Origin: Narthecium ossifragum
Lineage: Eukaryota; Streptophyta; Magnoliopsida; Dioscoreales; Nartheciaceae
DNA length: 64,000 nt
Direction: 5' to 3'
Assembly (NCBI GenBank): GCA_963920575.1
Contig: OY986970.1
Coordinates: forward strand, 3,439,654 to 3,503,653
In this document: positions 38,274 through 48,887 of the stretch, piece after piece
How positions within the stretch are numbered: position 1 is the stretch's first letter
How the letters are laid out: each line of letters begins with the position of its first letter
The notes under the pieces: generated by a model
Databases searched by the model: none
Told to the model about the DNA's origin: nothing
The model's input: the letters and a program-made list of their open reading frames with translations, nothing else
Made by a program: the position numbers and the translations under genes

Positions 38274-41200
38274 TCAAAAGACACGGGCCTTTAGAAGAAA
38301 TTCAAAACAATATAAGTCGTTGGCATGTTGGAAGCCTTGGTATGAGGCAAGATTTTTTTTGATTAGTTGAGCCCAAGGGCTGGGGAGCCCAATCAAGGGC
38401 TGATTACAAGGATCGGACAAAGAACTGGGGTCAACATCCCCGGCTACAACATTAACATCAAAGACTTGACACAACGCTAGAGCTTCCCGGGCTAGCCAAT
38501 CCGCATGCAAGTTGTCTTCACGGGGAATGTAAGCAACTTTAAAGTCAGCAGTGTTACGAGATGCCCACCATATGTCTTGCACAATATCGCGGCAGTCCCC
38601 AACCAAAGGAAGAGCTTCGTCGATCATCTGGACCGCATGGAGGGAGTCACTCTCCACAAGGACAACCTTGTAGTTCCGCTGCACAGCAGTATTGACCGCA
38701 AGCTGAATGGCGCGCAGCTCACCGAGCAAAATGGAATCAACGCGATGAGAACCTGTGCTGGACCAGTGAACGAGCCCGTCCTCATCGATGCACACAACTC
38801 CTATGCCGGCTAGGCCATTGGTGTGATCAAAGGAGGCATCGACTTGAAGCCGGACTCCACCCTCCACCGGTGCGGTTGTGCGCGGCACACGTAGCCTTGA
38901 AATGCCGATGAACTCCCTAGATTGCCATCTGATCAAATGCGCCAGCGCTTGAGTGCCTTGACTTCCTTCCCCTGCAAGTAATTTACCTCTATCCTTCCAT
39001 AACCACCAAGCTCCATAGGCGAGCAGTGAGCACACGCGCTCGCCCACTTCAGATTTCCTAGATTGACATAAACCTTGAATGTAACTAGCGAAGGAGAGGG
39101 GAGGGGTGTGCACCCTGGTACCATGGAAGATCCTGCGCCACAGCTCTTGGGCGAAGGAGCACTGAAAGAGAGCATGCTCAAGCGTCTCCTCTGCAACTCC
39201 ACACCGGGGGCAGAGGTGATTGTCAGCCAGACGCAGGTGCCAGAGCGTTGATTTGGTGGGGAGCTTTCCATGTAGCAGCTTCCAGAGGAACATTCTTGGC
39301 CGCGGCCCCGCTGGCGTCTTCCAGATACTTCGCCATAGATGAAGATGCTCACCAGCTTGCTGCTTGTCCTCCATAGCCTCAAGCATTTGATAGGCAGTCG
39401 CCGTCGTGACCTTCCCGTTCTTGCTCCAAGTCCAGAACGGGTTGCTGCATGTGGCACAAGATGGTGTGATAGTGGAGAGAAGTTGCTCAATCATGCTGGG
39501 ATGGAAGAGGGACGAGAGCCTGTCAATATTCCAGTTCCCATCGCCGGAGAAAAGGTCTTGTACCGTCAAGCGTTGTAGCGAGTCGTCGGCGCTCACCAGG
39601 CAGGGGAAGGAGATAAGTGGGTCGTCTCCCGTCCACCAGTCGTGCATGACGTTGGCGCAGCACGTAGCGCCAGGCTCCCATCTGAGGTGCTTGCGGAGGG
39701 TGCTGGCCGCGTGACAAGTGGAGCGCCACAGTGCTGAGATCGGAGTGCGACCTCTGAGCAGAGGGAGAGCGCCTGCGAATTTGTACTTGGCCCGGCAGAC
39801 CAACGTCCAGATGGTGTCCTGTGCATCGAGGAACTGAGCAGCCCTCTTGATCCTCAAGGCAGATTGCCAACGCTTCAGGTCTTTGAGCCCAAGCCCACCA
39901 TGCATCTTGTGTTGACAAACTTTGTTCCAGGCAACTCTGGAGAGTGATCCCATGTTCCCCTGCCAGAGGACCTCGCGAGCAAAAGCGGAGATCTTGTTGA
40001 GAATGGTCATGGGTGTTGGGATGGAGGACATGACGAAAACAGGCATGGCTTGAAGAACGGATTGGACAATGACAGCTCTTCCGGCCGCCGCCTTGATCAG
40101 GGATCTCCAGGTACTGAGCTTCCGTTGAACCGCATCAAGGAGGAAGGAGAAATCCTTTACTTGAATCCTACGCGAGTCCAGGGGAACGCCTAGGTAACGC
40201 CAAGGCTCAACTTTCCTGGAAAACTGAAGGAGCTGAGCCAGAATGGTTCTGCGCCGATGAGAGGTGGAGGGGGAGAACTTAATGCTGGATTTCTCAAAGT
40301 TGACTTCAAGCCCAGACAGCTTCCTGTACCTGCGCAGAATGTTAGTAAGCTTCTTGGCTTCCACTCGCCTCGCAGTGGTGACGAAGAGGCTGTCATCTGC
40401 GTAGAGGAGGTGGCTGATGCGCACAGAGGAGTTTGGAAAGGAAACACCCTCAAGAGCTAGAAGGGGAATTCTGGTGAGCCTAGTCAGGACCTCTTGAGCA
40501 AGGATGAATAGGAAAGCTGACAGAGGGTCGCCTTGACGAAGCCCGCACTTCGCCGGAAAGAAGCCGCACACCTTGCCATTAATTAGCAGCGAGAAGCAGG
40601 TAGTCGTAATGCAAGTCATGATCCAGCCGATCCACAACTCCGGGAAACCCATCTCGGTAAGGACCCTGCGAATGAAGGACCAACTTACAGAGTCATAGGT
40701 TGCCTTGATGTCCACCTTGGCTGCCATGAGGGCCTCTGCTCTCGGAGCTCTCTGCAAGGTGTGGAGAAGTTCATGTGCTGCGCCAATGTTATCTTGTATG
40801 GACCTGCCCGCAATGTACGCGGACTGCTCGATGCTGATGACATTTGGGAGAGCCGGCTTCATGCGATTAGCAAGGATCGAAGAGATGACCTTGTAGCAGA
40901 CATTACACAGGCTGATGGGTCTGAATTCCTTCACGCGACGAGGATTGGCACACTTAGGAATGAAGGCGATGTAGGTGCTGTTCCATCCACTAGGCATCCG
41001 ACCGCTGATGAAGAATCCTTGCACGAGGGACATGAAGTCCGGCCCAACAATGCTCCAATGCTCAAGGAAGAAACTAACAGGGAGGCCATCAGGACCAGGG
41101 CATCTATCATTGCCCATGGCCTGCAATATCAGCAGCACCTCTTCCTCAGTGACGGCTTGTAAAAGATTGGCTATGGCTTCAGAGGAGATGACAGGAAGTG

Positions 41201-42464
41201 GTGGGAGAGCCACCGTGCTGCATCCTCTGTCTTTCGACCAAAGATTCTGGTAGTGCTCTAGAAACATGGCAGCAATATCTTCCTGGCTTCTTGCAACAGT
41301 GCCATCCTCGCGCTTGAGCTCCTGGATCCTAGAGCAGTGAATCCCGGAGCGAGCACCTTGGTGGAAGGAACGCGTGTTCCTGTCGCCCTCAGCAACCCAG
41401 GTCCGACGACGATGCTGGGCAACATAAGTCTCTTGCTGAACCTCAAGGGCAAGCAGTTGGCTCTCGAGTTGCTTGATACGTTGTTCTTGGTGCAGGGTAA
41501 GGGGGCCCTGATCCTCTTGGAGATACAAACTGTGGAGATAATGCTCTAGATGTATTTGGGAATTGGTGATGTCGCCCTCATCGCACCTACTCCAAGTCTT
41601 CACCAGTTTCCGGAGTTCCTTGATGCGGCTGTGGAACACATACTGCTCCGAGCCACGACGATGCCTTCTCCACGCCCTGAGAACTCCCAGTTTGAAGGAG
41701 GGGTGCACATTCCAGATTTGCTGAAGTCGAAACGGGGATGGGCCTTGGCAAGCTCTCTCAGGGACCAGGTCGAGCAAGATCGGCCTGTGGTCGGACCTGC
41801 AGCGAGGAAGGTGTACCACTTCCGCCTTAGGAAACCAGGCACGCCAGAGGGAGGTGACAAGAGCTCTGTCCAGCCTCTCCAAGATTCTGGCGCGCCCGGG
41901 TTGCTGGTTGGACCAGGTGAAAGAGGGACCTCTGAAGCCTAGATCAATCAGCCCATCGTGGGTGATGAAGGAAAGGAAATCCGTAACTGAGGTGGAGTAT
42001 TTGAAACCAGAACCACCTCTCTTCTCCTCTGAATTGGCCAGGACATTGAAGTCTCCAATGATGAGGTGAGGCCATCCGGAGCTATTGATCCTCTCTAACG
42101 TTTCCCAGAGGACTCTGCGGTCCCTGCCTCTGCGAGCTGCGTAGACCACAGACACGAACCACTGACCAAGGCCCTCTGTGGTGACTATGCCATGAATAGC
42201 TTGATCGGAGTAGTGCTCGAAGGAGACGCTGCCAATGGAAGCTTTCCAGACTGCCAGAATGCCGCCATGCCAACCTTGAGAGGGGAGTAGAAACGTGTTT
42301 CATTGTGCTCCAAGCCGCCGGGAGATGAGATCCATGTTGTCACCTACTACAACCGTTTCAAGGAGGAAGAGGAAATCCAGCTTGTGCTTCCTAAGCAAGC
42401 GGCGACAAGCACTTATAGCTCTTATTGGACCCAACCCATGACAATTCCATGCAAGCATCTTCAT
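38274..42464 (-). pseudogene. LINE ORF2: endonuclease, reverse transcriptase, zf-RVT, RNase H; one nonsense codon
   Basis: The ORF2 polyprotein cuts target DNA and copies element RNA. The frame begins at ATG 42464, overlapping the ORF1 stop by ATGA. It is broken once, by TGA at codon 55 (42302-42300), then open to 38274. Domains in order: APE endonuclease (MKMLAWNCHGLG, IGDFNVLAN, RSDHRPILLD), reverse transcriptase (FIPKCANPRRVKEFRPISLCN region, LRQGDPLSAFLF, catalytic LLYADDSLF), zf-RVT (FLWKLLHGKLPTKSTLW, CPRC, Cys pair), then RNase H (VDASFDHTNGLAGIGVV, ESDSLHAVQ, HADWLAREAL). No stop occurs before the poly(A): the frame reads through it into flanking DNA to TGA/TAA near 38274. So the copy is nearly but not fully intact. 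Confidence 0.92.
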
Positions 42465-44426
42465 TGGGAAACACCGGACTTAAGGGGTTGCTCGCCCCCT
42501 GTAGCATGCTTGCAACGCTTGGCTTGGCTCTCGACTGGGTATGACGTTGAAGCCATGTCTTCTCTTCTCGGAGTGAATCCTGGTGGGATAGGCCTGTCCT
42601 CCGTTACTTCCATGTCCTGCCTGGATGCGTCGACGTCTTCCTCTGGATACTGGTGGCTATCCTCCAACATATGAACCGGGCCTTCGCCATGCAGCGCATG
42701 CTTGAGAAGTAGGAGACCGCTCTGGTGCGCCTTCTCCCTCTCATCATCACCTAGAGCTGTTGGGTCTGCGGAATCAAACATCATATATCCCCGCGGGACG
42801 ACGAGGGGGCCGGGGCGGTTGCCTCTGTTCCTCTCACGCGCGTACCAGCCAACTTTCTGCAGAGATAATGTAGCGAGCTCGTCGTCTTCAAGGTCTGCCA
42901 TGGTCCTGGCGATCGGGCTGAATCTGTTGGGGTTGGATCCACGCCTGGAATTTCCAGCGACGCAGATTTGGGCCCAGGACTTGCTGGGCTTCGCAGGCTG
43001 AGGCCCAGAGGAGGAGCCTTTAAAGGTGGTTAGGGCGACACCATTTTGGTCTAGGTTCTCCCGTACCCTAGGGTGTGCGCCGCCATTCTCTCCCCAGAAC
43101 GGCGCGCCCTCACTGCCGCTGAGAGCGTCCTCCTTTGTCGCGATCCGTCCCCCACCTACCTCAGCGCCTCCAACCCGTACTGTGTCAGAGCCGTGGTGCT
43201 GTCCCGCCAGGTGTCTTGCTCTTGCGTCAGTGTTTGTCGCTGCTATTTGCTGAGCTGGCAGCTGATGTGGCGGAAGCGTCCGTACCTCGGTACCTCCTGG
43301 CTCGCCGCCTCTGGGTCTCTGGGCTGCCGGCGCCGGCGGCTGCGTAGTGACTCCTCTCCGGCCCCAACGGCGGCGACTCTGCACCATATGCCACGCACCA
43401 GGTACCCGCTTTGCCTCATATTCCTCCACTCCACCTTGCTCAAGGTCCATCCCATCAGCAGGGGCTTGAGCTCCCCCATGGAAGAGCGGTGTCTGGCTTC
43501 CTTCCATGGTCGGCCCCTCACCCCCTCTGTGAGTGCCTGGTGACTGCTGCCTGAGGGCCTTCTTCTCCGCGCATCTATCCTCGCGATGACCAAGGAAGCC
43601 ACAGTGATCACAGAGCTGGATATTCTCATAGATGAAAGGCTGGAGGAAGAAGTCTTGCTCTCCACCTGTTCCCTCTCGCGGCAAGTAGGTGCCGATGCAC
43701 GCTGGGGTCGTGAGGTCCACCTCGACGCAGACGCGTGCATATTTGCAACGGTCGGTGAATTTGGTGACGGTATCTATGGCTAAAGGGATCCCCGCGTCCA
43801 ACACCATATCGAAGATCGCCGTCCTATCAAAGAATTTCGGCGGCAAATCCGGAATGCGCAGCCAGACTGGAGCCTTCGTAAACGCTGAAGCAGATGGGCG
43901 AAAGCAGTTGCTCCAGCGAATGAGGGATAGCATCAGACCATCCATCATCCATGGGCCTCCTGTGAGGATGCAGAGCATGTCTTCCTCGGAATCAAATTTG
44001 AAGGCGAAGACACCCCGAGCCATGTCCGTTACCAGAAAAGGAGCCTCAGTCTTCCATAGTGCTGCCAACCTCCGCCGGAGGAATTCTATGCCGACGCGCC
44101 CGCCAACGAAGCGCCCAAACAAGGTAAAGCTCCATTTGCTTCTAAGCTTGTTGAGAAACGCCGGCGACATAGCTGTTTTGCCTAGACGAAACTTGCCCAC
44201 CCCTCTGGCTTCAATGGCCTTTGCTAGATCTGAGCCACTCATCATATCTGAGGGACTGAGCATTGTCGCTGTGATGCAGGTGCGCTGTTGCATGGCCGGA
44301 GGGTTCTTTGGAGCAGGGGTTGGCGGTGGATTCAGGTGAGCAAGGTCCGGTGGTAAGGGCTCTCTCACTCCCCCCATTTGGTTTTTCTCTCCGGACTTTG
44401 CTCTCTTGGCTGATGGAGGGTTGGCA
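38354..44426 (-). mobile_element. Near-complete L1-type LINE retrotransposon (6.07 kb)
   Basis: Flanked by a perfect 17-bp target duplication TTGGTATGAGGCAAGAT (38337-38353 and 44427-44443), with a short poly(A) tract (as T on the plus strand, 38353-38360) at the 3' end. Carries ORF1 and ORF2 on the minus strand. The perfect duplication and mostly open frames suggest a fairly young copy. The 5' end starts inside or just before ORF1 with no long leader, so slight 5' truncation is likely. Confidence 0.95.
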
Positions 44427-44452
44427 TTGGTATGAGGCAAGATGAACTCCAT
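42461..44452 (-). CDS. LINE ORF1 protein (DUF4283 and CCHC zinc knuckle), gag-like
   Basis: RNA-binding ORF1 of a plant L1 element. The frame is 663 residues, but its first codons (44452 to 44427) lie in the target duplication and flanking DNA. The element's own start is probably the internal Met (MGGVREPL, residue 26-27, near 44376) or was lost by 5' truncation. Seen: DUF4283-type region ~95-260 (KWSFTLFGRFVGGRVGIEFL, GVFAFKFDSEEDM, GGPWMMDG, PVWLRIPDLPPKF), a zinc knuckle C-x2-C-x4-H-x4-C (CDHCGFLGHREDRC, ~285), then a low-complexity Pro/Gly-rich tail. The stop TGA overlaps the ORF2 start as ATGA. Confidence 0.88.
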   Translation of the reverse strand: MEFILPHTNANPPSAKRAKSGEKNQMGGVREPLPPDLAHLNPPPTPAPKNPPAMQQRTCITATMLSPSDMMSGSDLAKAIEARGVGKFRLGKTAMSPAFLNKLRSKWSFTLFGRFVGGRVGIEFLRRRLAALWKTEAPFLVTDMARGVFAFKFDSEEDMLCILTGGPWMMDGLMLSLIRWSNCFRPSASAFTKAPVWLRIPDLPPKFFDRTAIFDMVLDAGIPLAIDTVTKFTDRCKYARVCVEVDLTTPACIGTYLPREGTGGEQDFFLQPFIYENIQLCDHCGFLGHREDRCAEKKALRQQSPGTHRGGEGPTMEGSQTPLFHGGAQAPADGMDLEQGGVEEYEAKRVPGAWHMVQSRRRWGRRGVTTQPPAPAAQRPRGGEPGGTEVRTLPPHQLPAQQIAATNTDARARHLAGQHHGSDTVRVGGAEVGGGRIATKEDALSGSEGAPFWGENGGAHPRVRENLDQNGVALTTFKGSSSGPQPAKPSKSWAQICVAGNSRRGSNPNRFSPIARTMADLEDDELATLSLQKVGWYARERNRGNRPGPLVVPRGYMMFDSADPTALGDDEREKAHQSGLLLLKHALHGEGPVHMLEDSHQYPEEDVDASRQDMEVTEDRPIPPGFTPRREDMASTSYPVESQAKRCKHATGGEQPLKSGVSQ

Positions 44453-44608
44453 GACTAGTTTATATTATTACAAAGATAAGGATGGGTTACATGACAAGCA
44501 ACTTTCAAGCTTTCAAAAATTTAATAAGACAATCTCTCAAGGGTCTTTAACTGCTCCAAAACTGGTGGAGCAAGTTTGCTGCATCCCCTTTATAACCGGC
44601 AGTGTTCT

Positions 44609-44928
44609 TCTTGCAGCTGTTGGGTTTGCTTTGAGATGTGCAGAGGATATGGGCTGCCGTAAGGTTTCTGTGAAGTCGGATTCCAGGTTTGTTGTCGATA
44701 TATCAAATGGCCGGTCATGACCTAGAGTTGCTGGTTTGGGGATTATTTTAAAATTTCTATAGAGTCTTGTTCAGTTACATCCCAAAAACTTGTAAATAGT
44801 TTGCCGGATGGTGCAGCTCGAAGGTGTAGCCGCCCCCCAAGCCGTTTTTGAGCGTTCCTCGGAGTCTTCGGAGGACGTTGTATAGTTGCAAACCTTTTTG
44901 GTTCAACTCATCAAAATAACAACCAAAA
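44609..44928 (+). mobile_element. 5'-truncated LINE insertion (RNase H tail) with target duplication
   Basis: Flanked by the perfect 10-bp repeat GCAGTGTTCT (44599-44608 and 44929-44938). Encodes a piece of a LINE RNase H domain (GFALRCAEDMGCRKVSVKSD, then SRFVVDISNGRS) and ends in an A-rich tail (CAAAATAACAACCAAAA). The empty site is preserved in the paralogous segment at about 47222-47240. Confidence 0.88.
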
Positions 44929-45121
44929 GCAGTGTTCTGTAACTTCTGTCCGCATCAACTGGGACAGGAGAAAACATGCTACAAAACCTAGCATTTCCAT
45001 TCCTCCTTCAAAGCTGTGGAAGATGTTGGCAGTCTGAGTTGTTCAGCGTCTGAGAGGATCAAGAATTCAACTAAGCTATGTCTATGTTCATGCACTGTTC
45101 ATATAGGTGTAACCTATAGTT

Positions 45122-45719
45122 TAGGGGTGGCAATACGGGTCGATGGGTCGGGTTCGGGTCGGGTCGAGACCCGATATCTCAACCAAAAATCCCAACCCGA
45201 ACCCGATCCGTTTACTAAACGGGTCAATTTTGTTAACCCGAACCCGACCCACTTTTAAACGGGTCAACCCGACCCAACCCGCCTGACCCGTTTATTAAAC
45301 GGGTCGGGTTGGGTTCGGGTCAAGTTGACCCGTTTAACAACATGTAAATAATATGTTTAACAAAATAACACATTATCTTCTGTTTAACAACATGTTTAAC
45401 AAGTAACAAGTACCTATAAAATAAAATAACATCACCATCATACAATAATGGAAAAACCAATAGTTGTTCCTCATAAACTTGTATATCTAAAGTTCTAATA
45501 TATAGGGATAACGAGTCAAGCGGGTTGTTAACGGGTTACGGGTCGGGTTCGGGTCACGGGTTATACGGGTTAGCCTCCTAAACCCGAACCTGACCCGCAC
45601 AGTAACGGGTCAGCGGCGGGTCGACCCGTTTTCGACCCGCACCCGAATACCCTAAACCCAAACCCGTGAACTTTGGGTTGGGTCGGGTTCGCGGGTTATG
45701 GGTCAAATTGCCACCCCTA
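45122..45719. mobile_element. hAT-type MITE, 598 bp
   Basis: Terminal inverted repeats TAGGGGTGGCAA / TTGCCACCCCTA and an 8-bp target duplication CTATAGTT / CTATAGTC (45114-45121, 45720-45727; one mismatch), both hallmarks of hAT elements. Interior is GGGTCGGGT/AACCCGACCC-rich and self-complementary. Non-coding. Absent from the paralogous segment near 47380. Confidence 0.92.
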
Positions 45720-45727
45720 CTATAGTC

Positions 45728-46090
45728 CCACTTATAGCCTCAGCCAACGGATTACTGGGGATAAAAACAGAGTTGGGGGTAAAGTTTGCCTCAACCGAGA
45801 GAGTCATGCTTACATTGCACGCCAACTTCAAGTAGAATATAGATGCTCTTCAATGGTGGATGAGCAAAGCAATGGAAAGAAATCTACACAATCGGAGCAA
45901 AGTAATCGAACAAAAGATCTAACAAGAGGATAAAAGGAAGCCCCAAATTCAAACCAAGAAACAAAACTAAAGCCACAATTTTCATCTTAGTCACATACAT
46001 GGAATCCATTTCCTTCATTTTTTCAAGCCCATGTATATATATATGAGCACCAGCGATTCGAAGCCAAAATACACTCGCCAAGCCTACCTC
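45728..46090. other. 3' flank of cyclic phosphodiesterase gene 1
   Basis: Non-coding; similar in parts to 47400-47530 of the paralogous unit. Presumed 3' UTR near 46000-46090. A short (TA) run at 46034-46043. Confidence 0.45.
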
Positions 46091-46811
46091 TCAATCTTTC
46101 TTCAGGTCGCAGACCTCCACCAACTCCCAGGATTCCAAGCTCTTATCCTCGGTGTCCGTCTTGTAGAGCGCGATCCTCGACACTTGGAAGCTCAGGTCGC
46201 ACATCTCCTTATCCAAAGCCTCCGCCTTCCGCCGCGCCGTCTCCTTCTCCTCGTCGGTGATGTCCGCATACAAGAGGCTCAGATGCGGCATATACGCTGC
46301 ATCATCCAAAACACACAAAATGAATCACGAAACAAGGGATTTGTGAAGGTTAAAGTTAGCATTTTTAACTCACGCGTCGAGTTCTGGTATCCGAAGTGGG
46401 CACAGCAGTGCGCGCTGGCATTGATGACCTGAAAAATTGATGGAACTGAGATCTATTCGAGGATGATTTCGGTGGTTGGCCAGATCGAAGAGAGGATAAA
46501 GGGGGATTAGAGAAGGATACCTCAGGGGACGGATCGATGAGGAGATAGACGCACTGGTAGAAGAACGAGCCACGCGAGACGGCGGAGACTTTGGCGGTGA
46601 AGGGGGAAAGCGACGACGCAGCGGAGCGGAGGTGGAGGAGGGCGTCGTCCCGGGGGAGGCGGAGCGCCCCGACGAGAGTGATGTGGGGGTCGAAGGCTGG
46701 GGCGCCGGGGAAGTCAGCACGGAGGGCCGACATAAGGGTCTTGAGGCGGTCGCGCACGGGGTCCGGCGGGAGTCCCCACACCGAGTACACTGCGGTGGCG
46801 CCCCCGCTCAT
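46091..46811 (-). CDS. CPD1: Cyclic phosphodiesterase (2H phosphoesterase), copy 1
   Basis: Plant cyclic phosphodiesterase, a cytosolic enzyme of the 2H superfamily that opens ADP-ribose 1'',2''-cyclic phosphate, a by-product of tRNA splicing. Three exons in phase: 46811-46521, 46428-46374, 46296-46091, 183 residues, the usual length. Seen: both catalytic motifs, PHITL (His ~43) and PHLSL (His ~120), about 75 residues apart, and the family tail TDTEDKSLESWELVEVC. Start taken at MSGGATAVYSVWGLPPD; an in-frame upstream Met (MSHAG, 46868) would add residues not present in copy 2. Compared with copy 2 it has a short extra segment (GSFFYQ) before LLIDPSPE. One of a tandem pair with 47825-48533. 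Confidence 0.9.
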
Positions 46812-47824
46812 CGCTTGCTTCTCCACCGGTAGAAGTTGGCGAGGGTTTTGACTACCGGCATGCGACATGCGTATAAAAGGAAACCGGCGCAATTACTTCA
46901 ATAATTGGGCCGAGATGCTAATAGCCGAAAGCTTGGCCCAATGTGAATAATAGGCCACATGAGTCATGACTTGAAGTTAATAGCATTTTCTCCAGTTGAG
47001 ATCTGATTAATAGGACCATCTCAAAATCCTGGAGCATAGTTGTAGATCAAAATCTGATAGTAAATGACTGGCCCATCTTGCAAGGACAGGGATGGTTTAC
47101 ATCATTACATGGTATGCATCTTCATACTTTGAAAAGCTTGACCAGGCCACCTCTCAGCGGCCTTCATCTAGTCCTAAACTGGTCGAGCAAGTTGGTTGTA
47201 GCATGTATCGATCCATGTTCATAACCAGCAGTGTTCTGTTTGCATCAACTGGATACCAAGACTGGCATCTCTATCCGTCAGTTTCAGGCCATATGGAAGA
47301 GGTTAAGAATTCAGCAGTTTGAAGGAGTTTTAGAGCCGCAGAGGTTCAGCAAAGTTATGTTTATGCACTGAGAGTAGATGCCAAATGTGTTAGTCCCATT
47401 CAGACTCGGTGAAGAAAAATCAGAGTTGTTGTTGGGTTGTTCGCCACAGCCACATCTCATAACACATCTCACCCGAACTCCTTGCAAGTAGGATATCAAT
47501 ACTCTTCTCAAGTAGCGGATGAGCAAATTAAAAGGCTGGTGTACAGAGGTGGTTCCAATGAAACCGAAAATTTAGTTGTGGGATAGAAGAAAATTGATTT
47601 GAGAAGAGCAACAAGCTATTATACATGTAAACCCAGAGCAATTGGTACACAAGGACCAAATCCAGAACCATACGAATGTTGTTTTCTTATAAAATTTTCA
47701 ATCGTCCATTATTAAGCATGAAAAGCTCCATTTCTCATCATTTCTCAACATAGGAATTCACTAATCGCAATGTTACATTGCTTTCTTCATCCCAATTCTC
47801 AGCCAGGAGTCACCCACCAACCTC
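46812..47824. other. Spacer between the two cyclic phosphodiesterase genes
   Basis: Promoter of copy 1 next to 46812, then the non-coding left part of unit 2 of the segmental duplication (from about 47085). No other gene seen. It preserves the empty sites of the LINE-tail and MITE insertions of unit 1. Confidence 0.55.
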
Positions 47825-48533
47825 TCAATGTTTCTTCAGCTCGCACACCTCGACCAACGCCCACGATTCCAAGCTCTTATCCTTGGTGTCCGTCTTACAG
47901 AGCGCGATCCTCGACACCTCGAAGCTCAGGTCGCAGATCTCCTTATCAATGGCCGCTGCCCTGTGCCCCACTCTCTCTTTCTCTCCGTCGGTCATATCCC
48001 CAGCCAAAAGACTCATATGAGGTATATAAGCTGCATGTATCATCCAAACCACTCGAATAAATCGCAAAACAGAGGTATTCTGAGGATCAAAACTAAAGGT
48101 TTCCGACTTACGCCTGGACATCTGGTAACCGAAGTGGCTGCGGCAGTGCGCGCCGGCCTGCATGACCTGAAAATTTGATGGGACTGAGATCGATCGATCC
48201 GAAGCTAATTTCCAGTAATTGGATCGATCGGGGTTTAAAGAAGAATACCTCGGGGGACGGATCGATGAGGAGATGGACGCGGGAGATGACGGAGACTTTG
48301 GCCGTAAAGGGGGGCAGGGACGCGGCGGCGGAGCGGATGCGGCGGAGGGCATCAACGGGGGGGAGGCGGAGCGCGTGGACGAGGGTGATGTGGGGTTCGA
48401 AGGCTGGGGTGCCGAGGAAATCGGCGCGGAGGGCCGACATGAGTGTCTTGATGCGGTCGCGCACGCCGTCCGGCGGCAGACCCCAGACCGAGAACTCTTC
48501 GGTGGCGTCCACTCCCATCTCTTGCTTCTCCAT
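47825..48533 (-). CDS. CPD2: Cyclic phosphodiesterase (2H phosphoesterase), copy 2
   Basis: Paralogue of the gene at 46091-46811, with the same three-exon layout: 48533-48249, 48166-48112, 48030-47825; exons 2 and 3 are identical in length (55 and 206 bp). 181 residues. Catalytic motifs PHITL (His48) and PHMSL are intact; tail TDTKDKSLESWALVEVC. Frame fully open, so both copies look functional. Start taken at MEKQEMGVDA, though upstream in-frame Met codons (MAWCHFMGI) exist. Role as for copy 1: hydrolysis of cyclic phosphates from RNA processing. Confidence 0.9.
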
Positions 48534-48887
48534 GGCTATAGGCGGCAAATGGGTTTTGGCCACCGGAATGCCCATAAAATGACACCAAGCCAAGTATCCT
48601 AATCAATCACGGGATAATTCCCTTGTTTCTCTGCACGTAGGTTTGACCCGATGTGACCTGTGCTATATGTATCCTATCCACCCTCACAACATACGCATTA
48701 ATTGGACAAATATATTACCTAAGTTCAAAATCATATACCGCAGACAACAATCGCCGTACCCACTTCAAAAAAAAAAATTTGGTTAATTGGACCCTAAGCT
48801 GGGTACACAAAAGAGAGGGGGGAGGAGAGGAGAGGAGAGGAGAAAAGAAAATATACAACAAGAAAAGCTAAGCTTCGGCCAAGGGAA
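48534..48887. other. Promoter side of cyclic phosphodiesterase copy 2
   Basis: No gene. Contains an A-run (48769-48778) and a GAGAGGAGAGGAG purine tract (48820-48842) just beyond the 3' end of the LINE remnant. Confidence 0.4.

Larger units (their letters stand above)
44444..48533. repeat. Tandem segmental duplication carrying two cyclic phosphodiesterase genes
   Basis: Unit 1 (about 44444-46811) and unit 2 (about 47085-48533) match both in the gene and in the non-coding part. Examples: GGATGGGTTACAT / GGATGGTTTACAT, CTGGTGGAGCAAGTT / CTGGTCGAGCAAGTT, ATAACCGGCAGTGTTCT / ATAACCAGCAGTGTTCT, GTGGATGAGCAAA / GCGGATGAGCAAA. Unit 1 is longer because it took a LINE tail and a hAT MITE after the duplication. 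Confidence 0.85.

Noticed and set aside
39339..44339. Many long open frames on the plus strand opposite the LINE
   Set aside because: They are shadows of the GC-rich LINE ORF1/ORF2 coding strand; none shows a domain.
48108..48606. Alternative frames over the cyclic phosphodiesterase copy 2 first exon
   Set aside because: Only the frame with VWGLPP and PHITL matches the family.
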